Below, in pieces: positions 1 to 8,802 of a DNA stretch of 64,000 nucleotides. The translations under genes and the position numbers were made by a program. Origin of the DNA: DASYFG01 sp036498565 (GTDB lineage: Bacteria; Bacillota; Bacilli; Lactobacillales; Lactobacillaceae); NCBI GenBank assembly GCA_036498565.1, contig DASYFG010000003.1, positions 1-64,000 on the forward strand, written 5' to 3'. The notes beneath the pieces were generated by a model. It was not told the origin of the DNA. It searched no databases and saw only the letters and a list, made by a program, of their open reading frames with translations. Position 1 is the stretch's first letter. Every line of letters starts with the position of its first letter.

Positions 1-136
1 ATATATTACCGACTTGTAAGCGTTTCGTCAAGGCTTTTTTCGCATCTTTTTTACATTGTTTTCTTTGTTCGTGTTTTTGATTTCTTTTGGTCTTTTTCGC
101 TTTTTTTTGTTTGTTTTTATTGGCCTTTTGCGTACA

Positions 137-168
137 AAAAAAGCCACCTCTTTTCGAGGTGGCTTTCC
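137..168 (-). terminator. rho-independent terminator of the rpsF-ssb-rpsR operon
   Basis: On the minus strand an 11-bp stem (AAAGCCACCTC with GAGGTGGCTTT) closes a 5-nt loop and is followed by a T-run, directly after the rpsR stop. Bases 1-136 to the left are T-rich and hold no gene I can support. Confidence 0.9.
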
Positions 169-171
169 TTT

Positions 172-450
172 TTAGTCTTCGGCCACGAATGGCAAAAGTC
201 CCATGATACGGGCACGCTTGATGGCTGTTGTCACCTTGCGTTGGTTCTTTGCGGATGTTCCTGTTACTCGACGTGGCAAAATCTTACCGCGTTCTGAGAT
301 GAAACGTTCCAACAAATCTGTGTCCTTGTAGTCCACGTATTCGATGTGGTTAGCCGCGATGAAGTCAACCTTGCGGCGACGACGTGGGCCGCCTTGTGGG
401 CGACGTCCGCGTGCTGGACGTTCTGAAGTTTGTGTGTTTGCTTCTGACAT
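172..450 (-). CDS. rpsR: 30S ribosomal protein S18
   Basis: Small-subunit ribosomal protein that binds S6 and 16S rRNA in the platform. The 92-residue product has the S18 core from about residue 27 (KVDFIAANHIEYVDYKD) to the end, including KILPRRVTG and KRARIMGLLPF. It is about 14 residues longer than the usual S18 because of an Arg/Gly-rich N-terminal tail (RGRRPQGGPRRRRK). The ATG follows an AAAGGAG Shine-Dalgarno. It is the last gene of rpsF-ssb-rpsR, the standard Firmicutes order, and is followed by a strong terminator. Confidence 0.97.
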   Translation of the reverse strand: MSEANTQTSERPARGRRPQGGPRRRRKVDFIAANHIEYVDYKDTDLLERFISERGKILPRRVTGTSAKNQRKVTTAIKRARIMGLLPFVAED

Positions 451-496
451 GAGTTTTACTCCTTTCGATAGTTTCTTATTTGATTATTTTAACTAA

Positions 497-1036
497 TTAG
501 AATGGCAAATCATCATCAGAGATATCAATACTATCACTGCTTGAGGCAAATGGATTTGCCGCGGCGTTGTTAGTTGATGGCGCTGATGAAGCAAATGGGT
601 CAACGTTGTTGTTATTTGCTTGTGCAAATGGATCAACATCGTTACCACCAAAGCTGTTATTATTACCAAAATCATTTGTGTTACCGCCACCTTGGGCGCG
701 GCGTGATTCACTTTCAGCACGACTTTCAAGTAAGCTGAAATTATCGGCCACAACTTCGGTCACGTATACACGTTGACCTTGGTTGTTTTCGTAATTACGG
801 GTTTGTAAGCGTCCTTCAATGGCAACCAATGAACCTTTGCTGGTAAAGTTAGCAAAGTTTTCTGCTGACTTGCGCCAAATAACGGCGTTAATAAAGTCGG
901 CTTCGCGTTCACCGTTAGCGTTAGTGAATTGACGGTTAACCGCCAATGAAAATGAACCCACAGCTACACCTGAACCGGTGTAGCGCAATTCAACGTCTCG
1001 GGTCAAGCGCCCGATTAAAACAACTCTGTTGATCAT
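497..1036 (-). CDS. ssb: single-stranded DNA-binding protein
   Basis: Binds ssDNA at replication forks and recruits partner proteins through its C-terminal tip. Residues 1-105 form the OB fold, starting MINRVVLIGRLTRDVELRY. A low-complexity Asn/Gly/Ser linker follows (about 106-165), and the acidic tip DDDLPF closes the protein, as in functional bacterial SSBs. At 179 aa it has normal length. The ATG sits behind AAAGGAG. The gene lies between rpsF and rpsR, so it is co-transcribed with two ribosomal protein genes, the usual arrangement in Bacilli. Confidence 0.97.
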   Translation of the reverse strand: MINRVVLIGRLTRDVELRYTGSGVAVGSFSLAVNRQFTNANGEREADFINAVIWRKSAENFANFTSKGSLVAIEGRLQTRNYENNQGQRVYVTEVVADNFSLLESRAESESRRAQGGGNTNDFGNNNSFGGNDVDPFAQANNNNVDPFASSAPSTNNAAANPFASSSDSIDISDDDLPF

Positions 1037-1066
1037 GTCTAGCTCCTTTTACCGAGAATGTCGAAT

Positions 1067-1357
1067 TTACTTAGCGTCGCGCTTCACGATCATGTGACGC
1101 AAAATGTCTTGACTGATTTTTGCCAAACGGTCAAATTCGTTAATCGCAGCGTCATCAGCAGCGTCAAAGTTTACGATGTGGTAAGTACCTTCGCGGTAAC
1201 CTGCGATTTCGTAAGCAAAACGACGTGTTGACCAGTCTGCTGACTTTTCGATTGTTGCACCGTTGTCAGTCAAAATGCCATCAAAACGTTCGATCAAAGC
1301 CTTCTTCGCGTCTGCGTCCAAGTCTGGGCGAACGATGTATGTCAATTCGTATGCCAT
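1067..1357 (-). CDS. rpsF: 30S ribosomal protein S6
   Basis: Ribosomal protein S6, partner of S18. The 96-residue product begins MAYELTYIVRPDLDADAKKA and keeps the four-strand/two-helix S6 pattern (WSTRRFAYEIAGYREGTYHI). It starts 6-8 nt after AAAGGAGG and heads the rpsF-ssb-rpsR operon. The promoter is just upstream (see 1438-1467). In other bacteria the S6:S18 complex feeds back on this operon through a leader RNA. The leader here has hairpins that could serve that role, but I could not match the known motif. Confidence 0.97.
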   Translation of the reverse strand: MAYELTYIVRPDLDADAKKALIERFDGILTDNGATIEKSADWSTRRFAYEIAGYREGTYHIVNFDAADDAAINEFDRLAKISQDILRHMIVKRDAK

Positions 1358-1381
1358 AATTTATTTCCTCCTTTTGGTCTC

Positions 1382-1467
1382 TGGCAAATCCCTTACGATT
1401 TGCAAGGAGTGATGTACAAGTACATTCACAATCTAATATTGTACACCACTTATACGTGAAGTTGCAA
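1382..1467 (-). promoter_or_regulatory. rpsF operon promoter and leader
   Basis: Minus-strand promoter with -35 TTGCAA (1462-1467), an 18-nt spacer and -10 TACAAT (1438-1443). The transcript leader to the ATG at 1357 is about 75 nt. It holds one hairpin, GCAAATC paired with GATTTGC (1383-1402), just before the Shine-Dalgarno. Position and size fit autoregulation by S6:S18, but that is inference. Confidence 0.6.
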
Positions 1468-1518
1468 GTTTAATTTCTCGGTCATTTTATTATACGGGCA
1501 GCATCACGCAAAATCTTT

Positions 1519-4026
1519 TTAATTATCTGACTCAGCGCGTTCAACTAATTCAGCAACTTCATCAGCTGCTGATTCGGGCACAAGCGTTTCGGCTGATTCT
1601 TCGTGATCAACTTTGGCCAAAGTTGAAACGACCGCCTCATTATCCAAACGCATCAAACGCACACCAAGCGTGGCACGGCCAGTTTGAGAAACAGATGCGA
1701 CGGTGAAGCGAATCATGACACCTTGGTTAGTCGTCACAATCAAATCTTCATCGCCATTGACCAAAGCCAAACCGGCCAAAGGTCCGTTCTTTTCCGTGAT
1801 ATTGGCTGTTTTGATTCCTTTACCACCACGTCCCTTAATTGGGTATTCGCTGGCTGGTGTTTGCTTACCGTAGCCGTTTTCAGTGATGACCAACACATTT
1901 TGGTTGTCACCCAAAATTCCGGCGCCGATGACGTAATCACCGTCACGCAAATTCACCCCACGCACACCGGCCGCGCTGCGGCCCATTTGGCGAACGTCGG
2001 CTTCAGCAAAGCTGACCGAATAACCATTGTGTGTCGCGATAATGATGTTTTGCGTGCCGTCGGTGATTTGCACATTGATGAGTTCATCTTCATCACGCAA
2101 CGTCAACGCCTTCAAACCATTGGTTCGAATGTTGGCAAATTCGCTAACCGCCGTGCGCTTCACCACACCCAAACGGGTCGTGAAGAACAAATTATCAACA
2201 CTTGTTTTCGCATCGCCACGAACGTTGATAACCGCTTGAATCTTTTCACCCGCATCAACATTCAACAAATTAATCACTGGAATTCCCTTGGCTGAACGGC
2301 CGTATTCAGGGATTTCGTAGCCCTTCATGCGGTAGACTTTGCCTTGGTTGGTGAAGAACAAGAGCGTGTCGTGGGTTGAAGTTGACGTCAAATGCTCGAT
2401 AAAATCATCGTCATTGATGCCCATGCCTTGCACACCACGGCCACCACGGTTTTGCGCTTTGAATTCACTCAACGCCAAGCGTTTGATGTAACCATTGCGT
2501 GTCAACGTGATAATCACATCTTCTTCTTCAATCAAATCTTCATCTTCAAGCGTCAAAACATCCCCAACTTGCAATTCAGTGCGACGGGGGTCACCGAATT
2601 TGTCGTTGATTTCTTGCAATTCTTCGCTGATGATGGTGTCAATGCGCATCTCATGGGCCAAAATATCTTGCAAATCCGCAATCAATGCTTGCAACTTTTG
2701 ATATTCATCTTCAATCTTGTCGCGTTCCAAACCGGTCAAACGCACCAAACGCATGTCCAAAATGGCTTGGGCTTGTTTGTCAGATAAGGCATAATCGCTC
2801 ATCAAACGCGTCTTGGCTTCTTCTGACGTCTGGCTTGAACGGATAATGCTAATGATCGCGTCAATGTGATCAAGCGCAATCCGCAAACCTTCCAAAATGT
2901 GCGCGCGCGCTTGTGCTTTTTTCAAATCAAACTCAGTGCGACGACGAATCACTTCACGTTGGTGTGCGATATAAGCCGTCAAAATTTGCTTAAGACTCAT
3001 CGTCTTTGGCCGACCGTGATCGATTGCCAGCATGTTGAAACTAAAGCTGGTTTGCAAGAGCGTCTGCTTGTACAAGTTATTCAAAACCACTGATGCGCTG
3101 GCATCGCGGCGAATATCAACCGTCACGCGCAAACCATCGCGGTCAGATTCATCTTGCACGCCGGTAATACCGTCGATTTTTTTGTCACGCGCTAATTCAG
3201 CGATGCGTTCGATCAATTTGGCTTTGTTGACCATGTACGGCAATTCCGTCACGATGATCTTTTCTTTGCCATTTTTGTCTTCGATGTCGACTTTGGCCCG
3301 CACTGTGACGGTCCCTTTACCGGTTTCATAAGCACGGCGAATGCCGGATTTGCCCATGACAATCGCCCCAGTTGGGAAATCTGGTCCCGGCAAAGCTTCC
3401 ATCAAATCCGCCGTGGTCGCTTCAGGATTAGCCATCAAAATTTGAATGGCGTTAATGACTTCACCCAAATTGTGCGTTGGAATGTTGGTTGCCATTCCAA
3501 CAGCAATCCCGACCGCCCCGTTCACCAATAAGTTCGGGAAACGAGCTGGCAAAACTTCTGGTTCGCGTTCTTCACCGTCATAGTTTGGCACGAAATCAAC
3601 GGTTTCTTTGTTGAGATCACGCACCATTTCCATGGCGATTTTTGACATACGCGCTTCGGTATAACGCATGGCAGCGGCACCATCACCGTCGATTGAACCA
3701 AAGTTTCCATGGCCGTCGACTAACATGTGGCGGTAGCTAAATGGCTGCGCCATCCGCACCATTGATTCATAAATCGCGGAATCACCGTGCGGGTGATATT
3801 TACCCATGACATCCCCGACGATACGAGCTGATTTTTTGTGGGCTTTATCCGGCGTGTTACCTTGTTCAATCATCGAATACATAATCCGGCGATGAACGGG
3901 TTTCATGCCGTCACGCACATCTGGCAACGCACGCGCCACGATGACTGACATGGCATAGCTCAAAAACGAACTTTTCATTTGTTCGGAAAGATTCGCATTT
4001 TGAATGCGGTTATTTTCTTCAGACAT
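1519..4026 (-). CDS. gyrA: DNA gyrase subunit A
   Basis: Breakage-reunion subunit of gyrase, which introduces negative supercoils with GyrB. The 835-aa protein has the winged-helix/tower N-half, with the quinolone-region motif HPHGDSAIYESMVRMAQ and catalytic Tyr in AAMRYTEARMS. The C-half is a beta-pinwheel carrying the GyrA box QNRGGRGVQG (family consensus QRRGGKG). The acidic C-terminal tail (EESAETLVPESAADEVAELVERAE) is also normal. ATG follows AAAGGAG 23 nt after gyrB, so the two are one operon. No resistance substitution stands out: the serine in GDSAIYE is kept. Confidence 0.98.
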   Translation of the reverse strand: MSEENNRIQNANLSEQMKSSFLSYAMSVIVARALPDVRDGMKPVHRRIMYSMIEQGNTPDKAHKKSARIVGDVMGKYHPHGDSAIYESMVRMAQPFSYRHMLVDGHGNFGSIDGDGAAAMRYTEARMSKIAMEMVRDLNKETVDFVPNYDGEEREPEVLPARFPNLLVNGAVGIAVGMATNIPTHNLGEVINAIQILMANPEATTADLMEALPGPDFPTGAIVMGKSGIRRAYETGKGTVTVRAKVDIEDKNGKEKIIVTELPYMVNKAKLIERIAELARDKKIDGITGVQDESDRDGLRVTVDIRRDASASVVLNNLYKQTLLQTSFSFNMLAIDHGRPKTMSLKQILTAYIAHQREVIRRRTEFDLKKAQARAHILEGLRIALDHIDAIISIIRSSQTSEEAKTRLMSDYALSDKQAQAILDMRLVRLTGLERDKIEDEYQKLQALIADLQDILAHEMRIDTIISEELQEINDKFGDPRRTELQVGDVLTLEDEDLIEEEDVIITLTRNGYIKRLALSEFKAQNRGGRGVQGMGINDDDFIEHLTSTSTHDTLLFFTNQGKVYRMKGYEIPEYGRSAKGIPVINLLNVDAGEKIQAVINVRGDAKTSVDNLFFTTRLGVVKRTAVSEFANIRTNGLKALTLRDEDELINVQITDGTQNIIIATHNGYSVSFAEADVRQMGRSAAGVRGVNLRDGDYVIGAGILGDNQNVLVITENGYGKQTPASEYPIKGRGGKGIKTANITEKNGPLAGLALVNGDEDLIVTTNQGVMIRFTVASVSQTGRATLGVRLMRLDNEAVVSTLAKVDHEESAETLVPESAADEVAELVERAESDN

Positions 4027-4049
4027 TAGTCAAATTCTCCTTTCTGAGC

Positions 4050-6029
4050 TTAAATATCCAGATTTTCAACAAACGTTGCGTTTTCTTCGATGAACGCACG
4101 ACGTGGGGCAACTTCATCCCCCATCAACATATCAAAAATCTCATCAGCGGCTTGCGCATCAGTTGGGTCAACGCGCAACAAACGGCGGTTGGCAGGATCC
4201 ATGGTTGTGTCGGCCAATTGGTCGTAATCCATTTCCCCTAATCCCTTATAACGCTGAATGCGCGGCTTTTGTGTACCCGGCAATGTCGCTAAGTACGCAT
4301 CTAATTCAGCATCAGAATCAAAATAAGACATCGTCTTGCTGTTTCCCAACGACACCCCATACAAAGGCGGTTGCGCGATATAAATAAAGCCGGCATCAAT
4401 CAACGGACGCATGTACCGGTAGAACAACGTCAAGAGCAACGTCCGAATGTGATAACCATCGTTGTCGGCATCGGTCATGATAATGACTTTATGATAATTG
4501 GCTTTTTCAACGTTAAATTCTTCGCCAAAGCCCGTTCCCATTGCGGTAAACAATGAGCGGATTTCTTCGTTGGCGAGCACTTTATCCAAAGTCGCCTTTT
4601 CCACGTTCAAAATTTTCCCACGGATTGGCAAAATCGCTTGCGTCAGACGGTTACGTCCTTGTTTGGCAGAACCACCGGCGGAATCACCTTCGACGATAAA
4701 CAATTCAGAAATGGCGGGATCTTTTGACGTGTTGTTCGCCAATTTTCCAGGCAAACTTGAAATTTCAAGGCCGGATTGCTTGCGCGTCATTTCCCGCGCA
4801 CGCTTGGCGGCCAAACGGGCGCGTTGCGCCAAAATCCCTTTTTCAACGATTTGACGGGCGACCGTTGGATTTTCCATCATGAAACGGCTAAACGTTTCGC
4901 TAAACATCCGATCCGTCGCCAAACGCGCATCTGAGTTCCCCAATTTGGTCTTGGTTTGTCCTTCAAATTGCGGGTCTGGGTGTTTAACTGAGACCACGGC
5001 CGTCATGCCTTCGCGCACATCATCCCCGGTCAAACTTTCGTCTTTTTCCTTGAGTTGATTGTTTTTGCGGGCGTAATCGTTGATGACACGCGTCAACGCT
5101 GACTTAAAGCCGGTTTCGTGCGTCCCACCTTCGTAGGTGTTGATGTTGTTGGTAAACGTCAACAACTTATCGCGCACATCGCTGGTGTATTGCAACGCAA
5201 CTTCAACCACGATGCCGTTTTCTTCACCTTCAACATAAACGGGTTCATCGAACAAAACCGTCTTTTTCTCGTTCAAATAAGACACATACTCTTGAATCCC
5301 ACCTTCGTAAAAGAAAGATTCTGACAAAGGTTCGCTTTCACGGTTATCCGCAATTGAAATCCGCAAACCTTTGTTCAAAAAGGCTAATTCTTGCACCCGA
5401 CGCCGTAAGGTTTCGTAGTTATAAATCGTTGTTTCGGTAAAAATATCTGCGTCCGGTTTAAAATGCACGACCGTTCCACGCTCAACAATTGGCGCTTCAT
5501 CCAAAATCGTCATCGTCGTGTTCACGCGTCCCAACGCAAAGTCCATGTAGTAGGTTTGCCCGTCACGAATGACTTTGACATCCAAATGCGTTGACAAAGC
5601 GTTGACAACTGACGCCCCAACTCCGTGCAAACCACCAGAAACTTTATAACCGCCACCGCCAAATTTTCCACCGGCGTGCAAAACCGTAAAGACAGTTTCC
5701 AAAGCTGGTTTCCCAGTTTTCTTTTGAATATCTGTTGGAATACCACGACCGTTATCTGTGACGGTAATTGAATTATCGGCTTCGATGGTGACAGTAATGT
5801 GGTCAGCAAAACCGGCCAACGCTTCGTCAATCCCGTTGTCGACAATTTCCCACACCAAGTGGTGCAAACCTTGACTGGTCGTCGTCCCAATATACATCCC
5901 GGGCCGTTTACGAACAGCGTCTAGACCTTCCAGAACTTGAATTTGATCGGCGTTATAATCGCCGGCTTGCGTGTTGGTGTGGGCCGCATTTTGCACGGCG
6001 TCTACTTGATTTTGAATTTCTTCAGACAT
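4050..6029 (-). CDS. gyrB: DNA gyrase subunit B
   Basis: ATPase subunit of gyrase. The 659-aa protein has the GHKL ATP site (EIVDNGIDEA, VTDNGRGIP, GGLHGVGASVVNAL), the transducer, and the TOPRIM domain (VEGDSAGGSAKQGRNR, then DADNDGYHIRTLLL). The C-terminal YKGLGEMDYDQLADTTMDP is also present. Two ATGs are possible. I chose 6029 (MSEEIQ) because GAAAGGA lies 6 nt upstream; the ATG at 6035 abuts the Shine-Dalgarno. The start overlaps the recF stop by a few bases, which implies translational coupling. Confidence 0.98.
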   Translation of the reverse strand: MSEEIQNQVDAVQNAAHTNTQAGDYNADQIQVLEGLDAVRKRPGMYIGTTTSQGLHHLVWEIVDNGIDEALAGFADHITVTIEADNSITVTDNGRGIPTDIQKKTGKPALETVFTVLHAGGKFGGGGYKVSGGLHGVGASVVNALSTHLDVKVIRDGQTYYMDFALGRVNTTMTILDEAPIVERGTVVHFKPDADIFTETTIYNYETLRRRVQELAFLNKGLRISIADNRESEPLSESFFYEGGIQEYVSYLNEKKTVLFDEPVYVEGEENGIVVEVALQYTSDVRDKLLTFTNNINTYEGGTHETGFKSALTRVINDYARKNNQLKEKDESLTGDDVREGMTAVVSVKHPDPQFEGQTKTKLGNSDARLATDRMFSETFSRFMMENPTVARQIVEKGILAQRARLAAKRAREMTRKQSGLEISSLPGKLANNTSKDPAISELFIVEGDSAGGSAKQGRNRLTQAILPIRGKILNVEKATLDKVLANEEIRSLFTAMGTGFGEEFNVEKANYHKVIIMTDADNDGYHIRTLLLTLFYRYMRPLIDAGFIYIAQPPLYGVSLGNSKTMSYFDSDAELDAYLATLPGTQKPRIQRYKGLGEMDYDQLADTTMDPANRRLLRVDPTDAQAADEIFDMLMGDEVAPRRAFIEENATFVENLDI

Positions 6030-7146
6030 CAGCATTCCTTTCTTCTACGGTGATAGCACCGTTTTGAACATAGAAAATCTTAGGTTCTTTGATTAGTGAG
6101 CGTGCAACGTCACTTAAACTTGGGGCGGTGATAAAAGTTTGGACTTTATCTTGAATGGCTAGTAATAACTGCGTTTGACGGGTGGCGTCCAGTTCAGACA
6201 AGACGTCATCCAATAACAAAACCGGGTATTCACCCGTTTCGTCATACATCAAATCAATTTCCGCTAACTTGACGGCCAGCGCGGTGGTGCGTTGTTGACC
6301 TTGTGAGCCAAAACTGGCGACATCAATGCCGTTGACTTGAAACTGCACATCATCGCGGTGCGGACCAACCAACGTTGTGCCTTGCTGGATTTCGCGTGAA
6401 CGTTGTTTGGCAAAAGCCGCTTGCAATTGTTCTTTGACGTCAGTGAGCTCATCAGACACCGTTACCGCCGTGAGGTAATGCACCGTTAGGTTTTCTTGGG
6501 GGGCAATCGTTTGATGAATGGGTTGCGCACTGGCTTCTAGCTTCGTCAAAAACGTCGTGCGCTGCTGCAAAAGTTCGGCCGCCACGTCAATTAATTGATC
6601 GGTCAACACATCGAGTAACACCGTGTCGTTGGCTTGTTTGAGCTGTAACTGTTTGAGGTAGGCGTTGCGTTCTTTTAAAATGCGCCGATATTGGCTGGCA
6701 TTATAGAGATAACGCGGGCTCATTTGCCCAAATTCCATATCGATAAAACGCCGGCGCACTTGTGGTGCGCCTTTGACCAACGCTAAATCTTCCGGCGCAA
6801 ACAAAATCACGTTTAACTGCCCAATATAAGCGGACAAGCGACTTTGTTCTAAATGATTGACGCGGGCGACTTTGCCTTTGACACCAAATTGCAAATCCAG
6901 CGGCACTTCACCAAATTGCCGTTTGATTCGGCCTTGAATCCGCGCTTCTTTTTGCTGCCAATTGATGAGTTCTTTGTCGCTAGAGGTGCGATGTGAGCGC
7001 GCCAGCGCTAAAGCATAAATACTTTCGAGCAAATTCGTTTTGCCTTGGGCATTTTGCCCTAAAAAAACATTCACGCCCGGCGCAAACTCTAACGTTAAAT
7101 CGGCGTAATTGCGAAAATCATGCAGTGCTAAATTCAGCAACTCCAT
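6022..7146 (-). CDS. recF: DNA replication and repair protein RecF
   Basis: SMC-like ATPase that loads RecA at ssDNA gaps with RecO and RecR. The 374-aa protein has Walker A GQNAQGKTNLLESI near residue 30, the signature region GSQGQQRTTALAVKL, and Walker B with D-loop LLLDDVLSELDATR. I start it at ATG 7146 (MELLNLALHDFRNY), two bases after the yaaA stop. The longer reading that adds MRSFK would overlap yaaA and lacks a ribosome site. It sits in yaaA-recF-gyrB-gyrA, the conserved Firmicutes order. Confidence 0.97.
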   Translation of the reverse strand: MELLNLALHDFRNYADLTLEFAPGVNVFLGQNAQGKTNLLESIYALALARSHRTSSDKELINWQQKEARIQGRIKRQFGEVPLDLQFGVKGKVARVNHLEQSRLSAYIGQLNVILFAPEDLALVKGAPQVRRRFIDMEFGQMSPRYLYNASQYRRILKERNAYLKQLQLKQANDTVLLDVLTDQLIDVAAELLQQRTTFLTKLEASAQPIHQTIAPQENLTVHYLTAVTVSDELTDVKEQLQAAFAKQRSREIQQGTTLVGPHRDDVQFQVNGIDVASFGSQGQQRTTALAVKLAEIDLMYDETGEYPVLLLDDVLSELDATRQTQLLLAIQDKVQTFITAPSLSDVARSLIKEPKIFYVQNGAITVEERNADV

Positions 7147-7147
7147 C

Positions 7148-7360
7148 TTAAACGATCTCAAAAACCCCGAAATTAGGTACTTCTACCACATCGCCGGGGT
7201 ATAATTTTTTCCCACGCCGTGCTTCTGGTTCGCCATTTAATTGGACAGGATAATCCGCCAAAAAGTATTTGGCAGCGCCGCCCGATGGGATAATACTCTC
7301 TTCTTTGAGCAATTGCGTTAGCGTGATAAATTCGGTTGTTAATTGAACAGTTGTAGCCAC
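7148..7360 (-). CDS. yaaA: S4-domain RNA-binding protein YaaA
   Basis: Short S4-like RNA-binding protein of 70 aa with the signature SGGAAKYFLADYPVQLNGE and GKKLYPGDVVEV. Members of this family sit between dnaN and recF across Firmicutes; a role in ribosome assembly has been suggested for them. A GTG start at 7360 (MATTVQLTTEF) is preferred over the upstream GTG at 7381, because AAAGGGG lies 6 nt before it and would otherwise fall inside the coding region. Confidence 0.93.
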   Translation of the reverse strand: MATTVQLTTEFITLTQLLKEESIIPSGGAAKYFLADYPVQLNGEPEARRGKKLYPGDVVEVPNFGVFEIV

Positions 7361-7386
7361 GTGCGTCCCCTTTCGTTTCACTGTTT

Positions 7387-7415
7387 ATTTTACGCCATTT
7401 TCGCACAAATTACAA
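7387..7415 (-). promoter_or_regulatory. promoter of yaaA-recF-gyrB-gyrA
   Basis: Minus-strand -35 TTGTAA (plus-strand 7410-7415), 17-nt spacer and -10 TAAAAT (7387-7392) in AT-rich DNA after the dnaN terminator. This gives the gyrase operon its own start, separate from dnaA-dnaN. Confidence 0.55.
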
Positions 7416-7465
7416 AATTTTCCGTCAAATTCGCCGTTTGGCCGTTGGTAGACAAAAACATAGCA

Positions 7466-7506
7466 AAAGGCCTAAAACCGCGTCAACGTGATTTTAGGCC
7501 TTTTTT
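7466..7506 (-). terminator. terminator of dnaA-dnaN
   Basis: Long inverted repeat: AAAAGGCCTAAAA on one side and TTTTAGGCCTTTTTT on the other, loop about 14 nt. It lies just after the dnaN stop and has T-runs in both directions, so it could stop transcription either way. Confidence 0.85.
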
Positions 7507-7513
7507 GTCAAAA

Positions 7514-8647
7514 TTAGTAAGTGCGGACCGGCGTAATCAATTGCAAACGATCCGTGCTGTCGCTGTTAGCTGGGGTAATCGTAAATGGGCGCAAGTTGCT
7601 GGTGAATTTCAAATCCACATCGCCGCTAAACACGCGCAACGCATCGCGCACGTAATCAGGGTTGAATGAAATTTCCAAATCATCGCCGCTAATACCTTGA
7701 ATCACCAAGTTTTCGTCAAATTGGCCGACTTCTTGCGACGTCACCGCTAATTTGGCGACGCCATTAGTCAATGTCAATTGCACGACGTTGTTGCGACTTT
7801 CGTGACTGACCAAAGCCGCCCGGCCCAACGTCCCCAACAAATCTTGGGCACCAATTGTCAAAATAGTCGTCGATTCATTTGGCAACAAACGATCCGTTTC
7901 CGGGTAATTCCCTTCAAGCAAACGTGAGTAGAACGTGGTTTCTGCTAATTGGAAGACAACTTGGTTGGCTGAAATTTGCATGCCAATCCGGTCTTGCCCT
8001 TCCAACATGCGGCCCACTTCGGCCAAAGCTTTGGCAGGCACGATAATGTCAGCTTCAACTTGACCATCAGCACCAGTCAACGTCACGCTACGTTGCGCCA
8101 AACGGTGCGAGTCGGTGGCAACAGCTTTGACTTGTTGACCACTCATTTGCAAATGCACCCCGGTCAAAACTGGGCGACTTTCTTGGGTTGAAGCTGCAAT
8201 AATCGTTTGTTCAATGACATCAGCAAGTTGGGAGGCTGAAATTAGCAAACGTTCGGTGCCTTCAAGTTCCGGCAATTGCGGATAGTTGGCGGCATCTTGG
8301 CCGTTAATCGTAAACGATGATGATGCACCTGAGGTAATCACTGCGCGCAAATTATCCAATTTAACGTGCAATTCTTCACCCGGCAAAGCTTTGACAATGT
8401 TGCTGAAATAAGCAGCTGGCAACGTAATCGCACCAGGTTGTGCAATTGTCAAATCTGTATTGGCACTTTCCGTACTCAAAGTGGTTTCAATGGAAATATC
8501 CACGTTTGAACCGGTTAACGTCAAACTGTCATCATTGGCTACGATTTTCACGTTGGTCAAAATAGGAATAGTGGTCTTTGAAGAGATGGCGCGCAATACG
8601 TCATTTAAGGCTTTGATAAAAGCAGTTCGCTTAATCGTAAATTCCAT
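7514..8647 (-). CDS. dnaN: DNA polymerase III subunit beta (sliding clamp)
   Basis: Processivity clamp for the replicative polymerase; it forms a ring dimer around DNA. The 377-aa protein shows the three repeated clamp domains, starting MEFTIKRTAFIKALNDVLRAI and ending LQLITPVRTY, where the terminal P-x-R motif lines the partner-binding pocket. An AGGAGG Shine-Dalgarno precedes the ATG. The 155-nt gap to dnaA carries the proposed unwinding element of oriC (8692-8719). A strong terminator follows. Confidence 0.98.
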   Translation of the reverse strand: MEFTIKRTAFIKALNDVLRAISSKTTIPILTNVKIVANDDSLTLTGSNVDISIETTLSTESANTDLTIAQPGAITLPAAYFSNIVKALPGEELHVKLDNLRAVITSGASSSFTINGQDAANYPQLPELEGTERLLISASQLADVIEQTIIAASTQESRPVLTGVHLQMSGQQVKAVATDSHRLAQRSVTLTGADGQVEADIIVPAKALAEVGRMLEGQDRIGMQISANQVVFQLAETTFYSRLLEGNYPETDRLLPNESTTILTIGAQDLLGTLGRAALVSHESRNNVVQLTLTNGVAKLAVTSQEVGQFDENLVIQGISGDDLEISFNPDYVRDALRVFSGDVDLKFTSNLRPFTITPANSDSTDRLQLITPVRTY

Positions 8648-8691
8648 GAGATCCTCCTGCCGTAGCGGCTTATAAATAATAGATTAATATC

Positions 8692-8719
8692 TAGTAATAG
8701 TAATAAGGGCTGTGAATAC
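8692..8719 (-). other. oriC unwinding module: DnaA-trios next to a DnaA box
   Basis: On the plus strand TAGTAATAGTAATAA (8692-8706) is five tandem triplets that fit the DnaA-trio pattern 3'-[G/A]A[T/A]-5'. A GC cluster GGGC (8707-8710) and a DnaA-box-like TGTGAATAC (8711-8719) follow directly. This order (box, short GC segment, trios) is the basal unwinding system described in Bacillus subtilis. AT-rich DNA continues to 8671. A further box-like TGTGGAAAA lies at 8775-8783. Confidence 0.75.
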
Positions 8720-8802
8720 CGTGAAAAAGTGCGTCCAGCGTTGGCCTAACAGCAAAAATCGCTGTGTGATGACCTGTGGAAAACTTTTGGCAAGTTCGTG
8801 AG

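Noticed and set aside
1684..2295. Plus-strand open frame of 203 codons inside gyrA
   Set aside because: Antisense shadow of gyrA with no ribosome site or recognisable domain.
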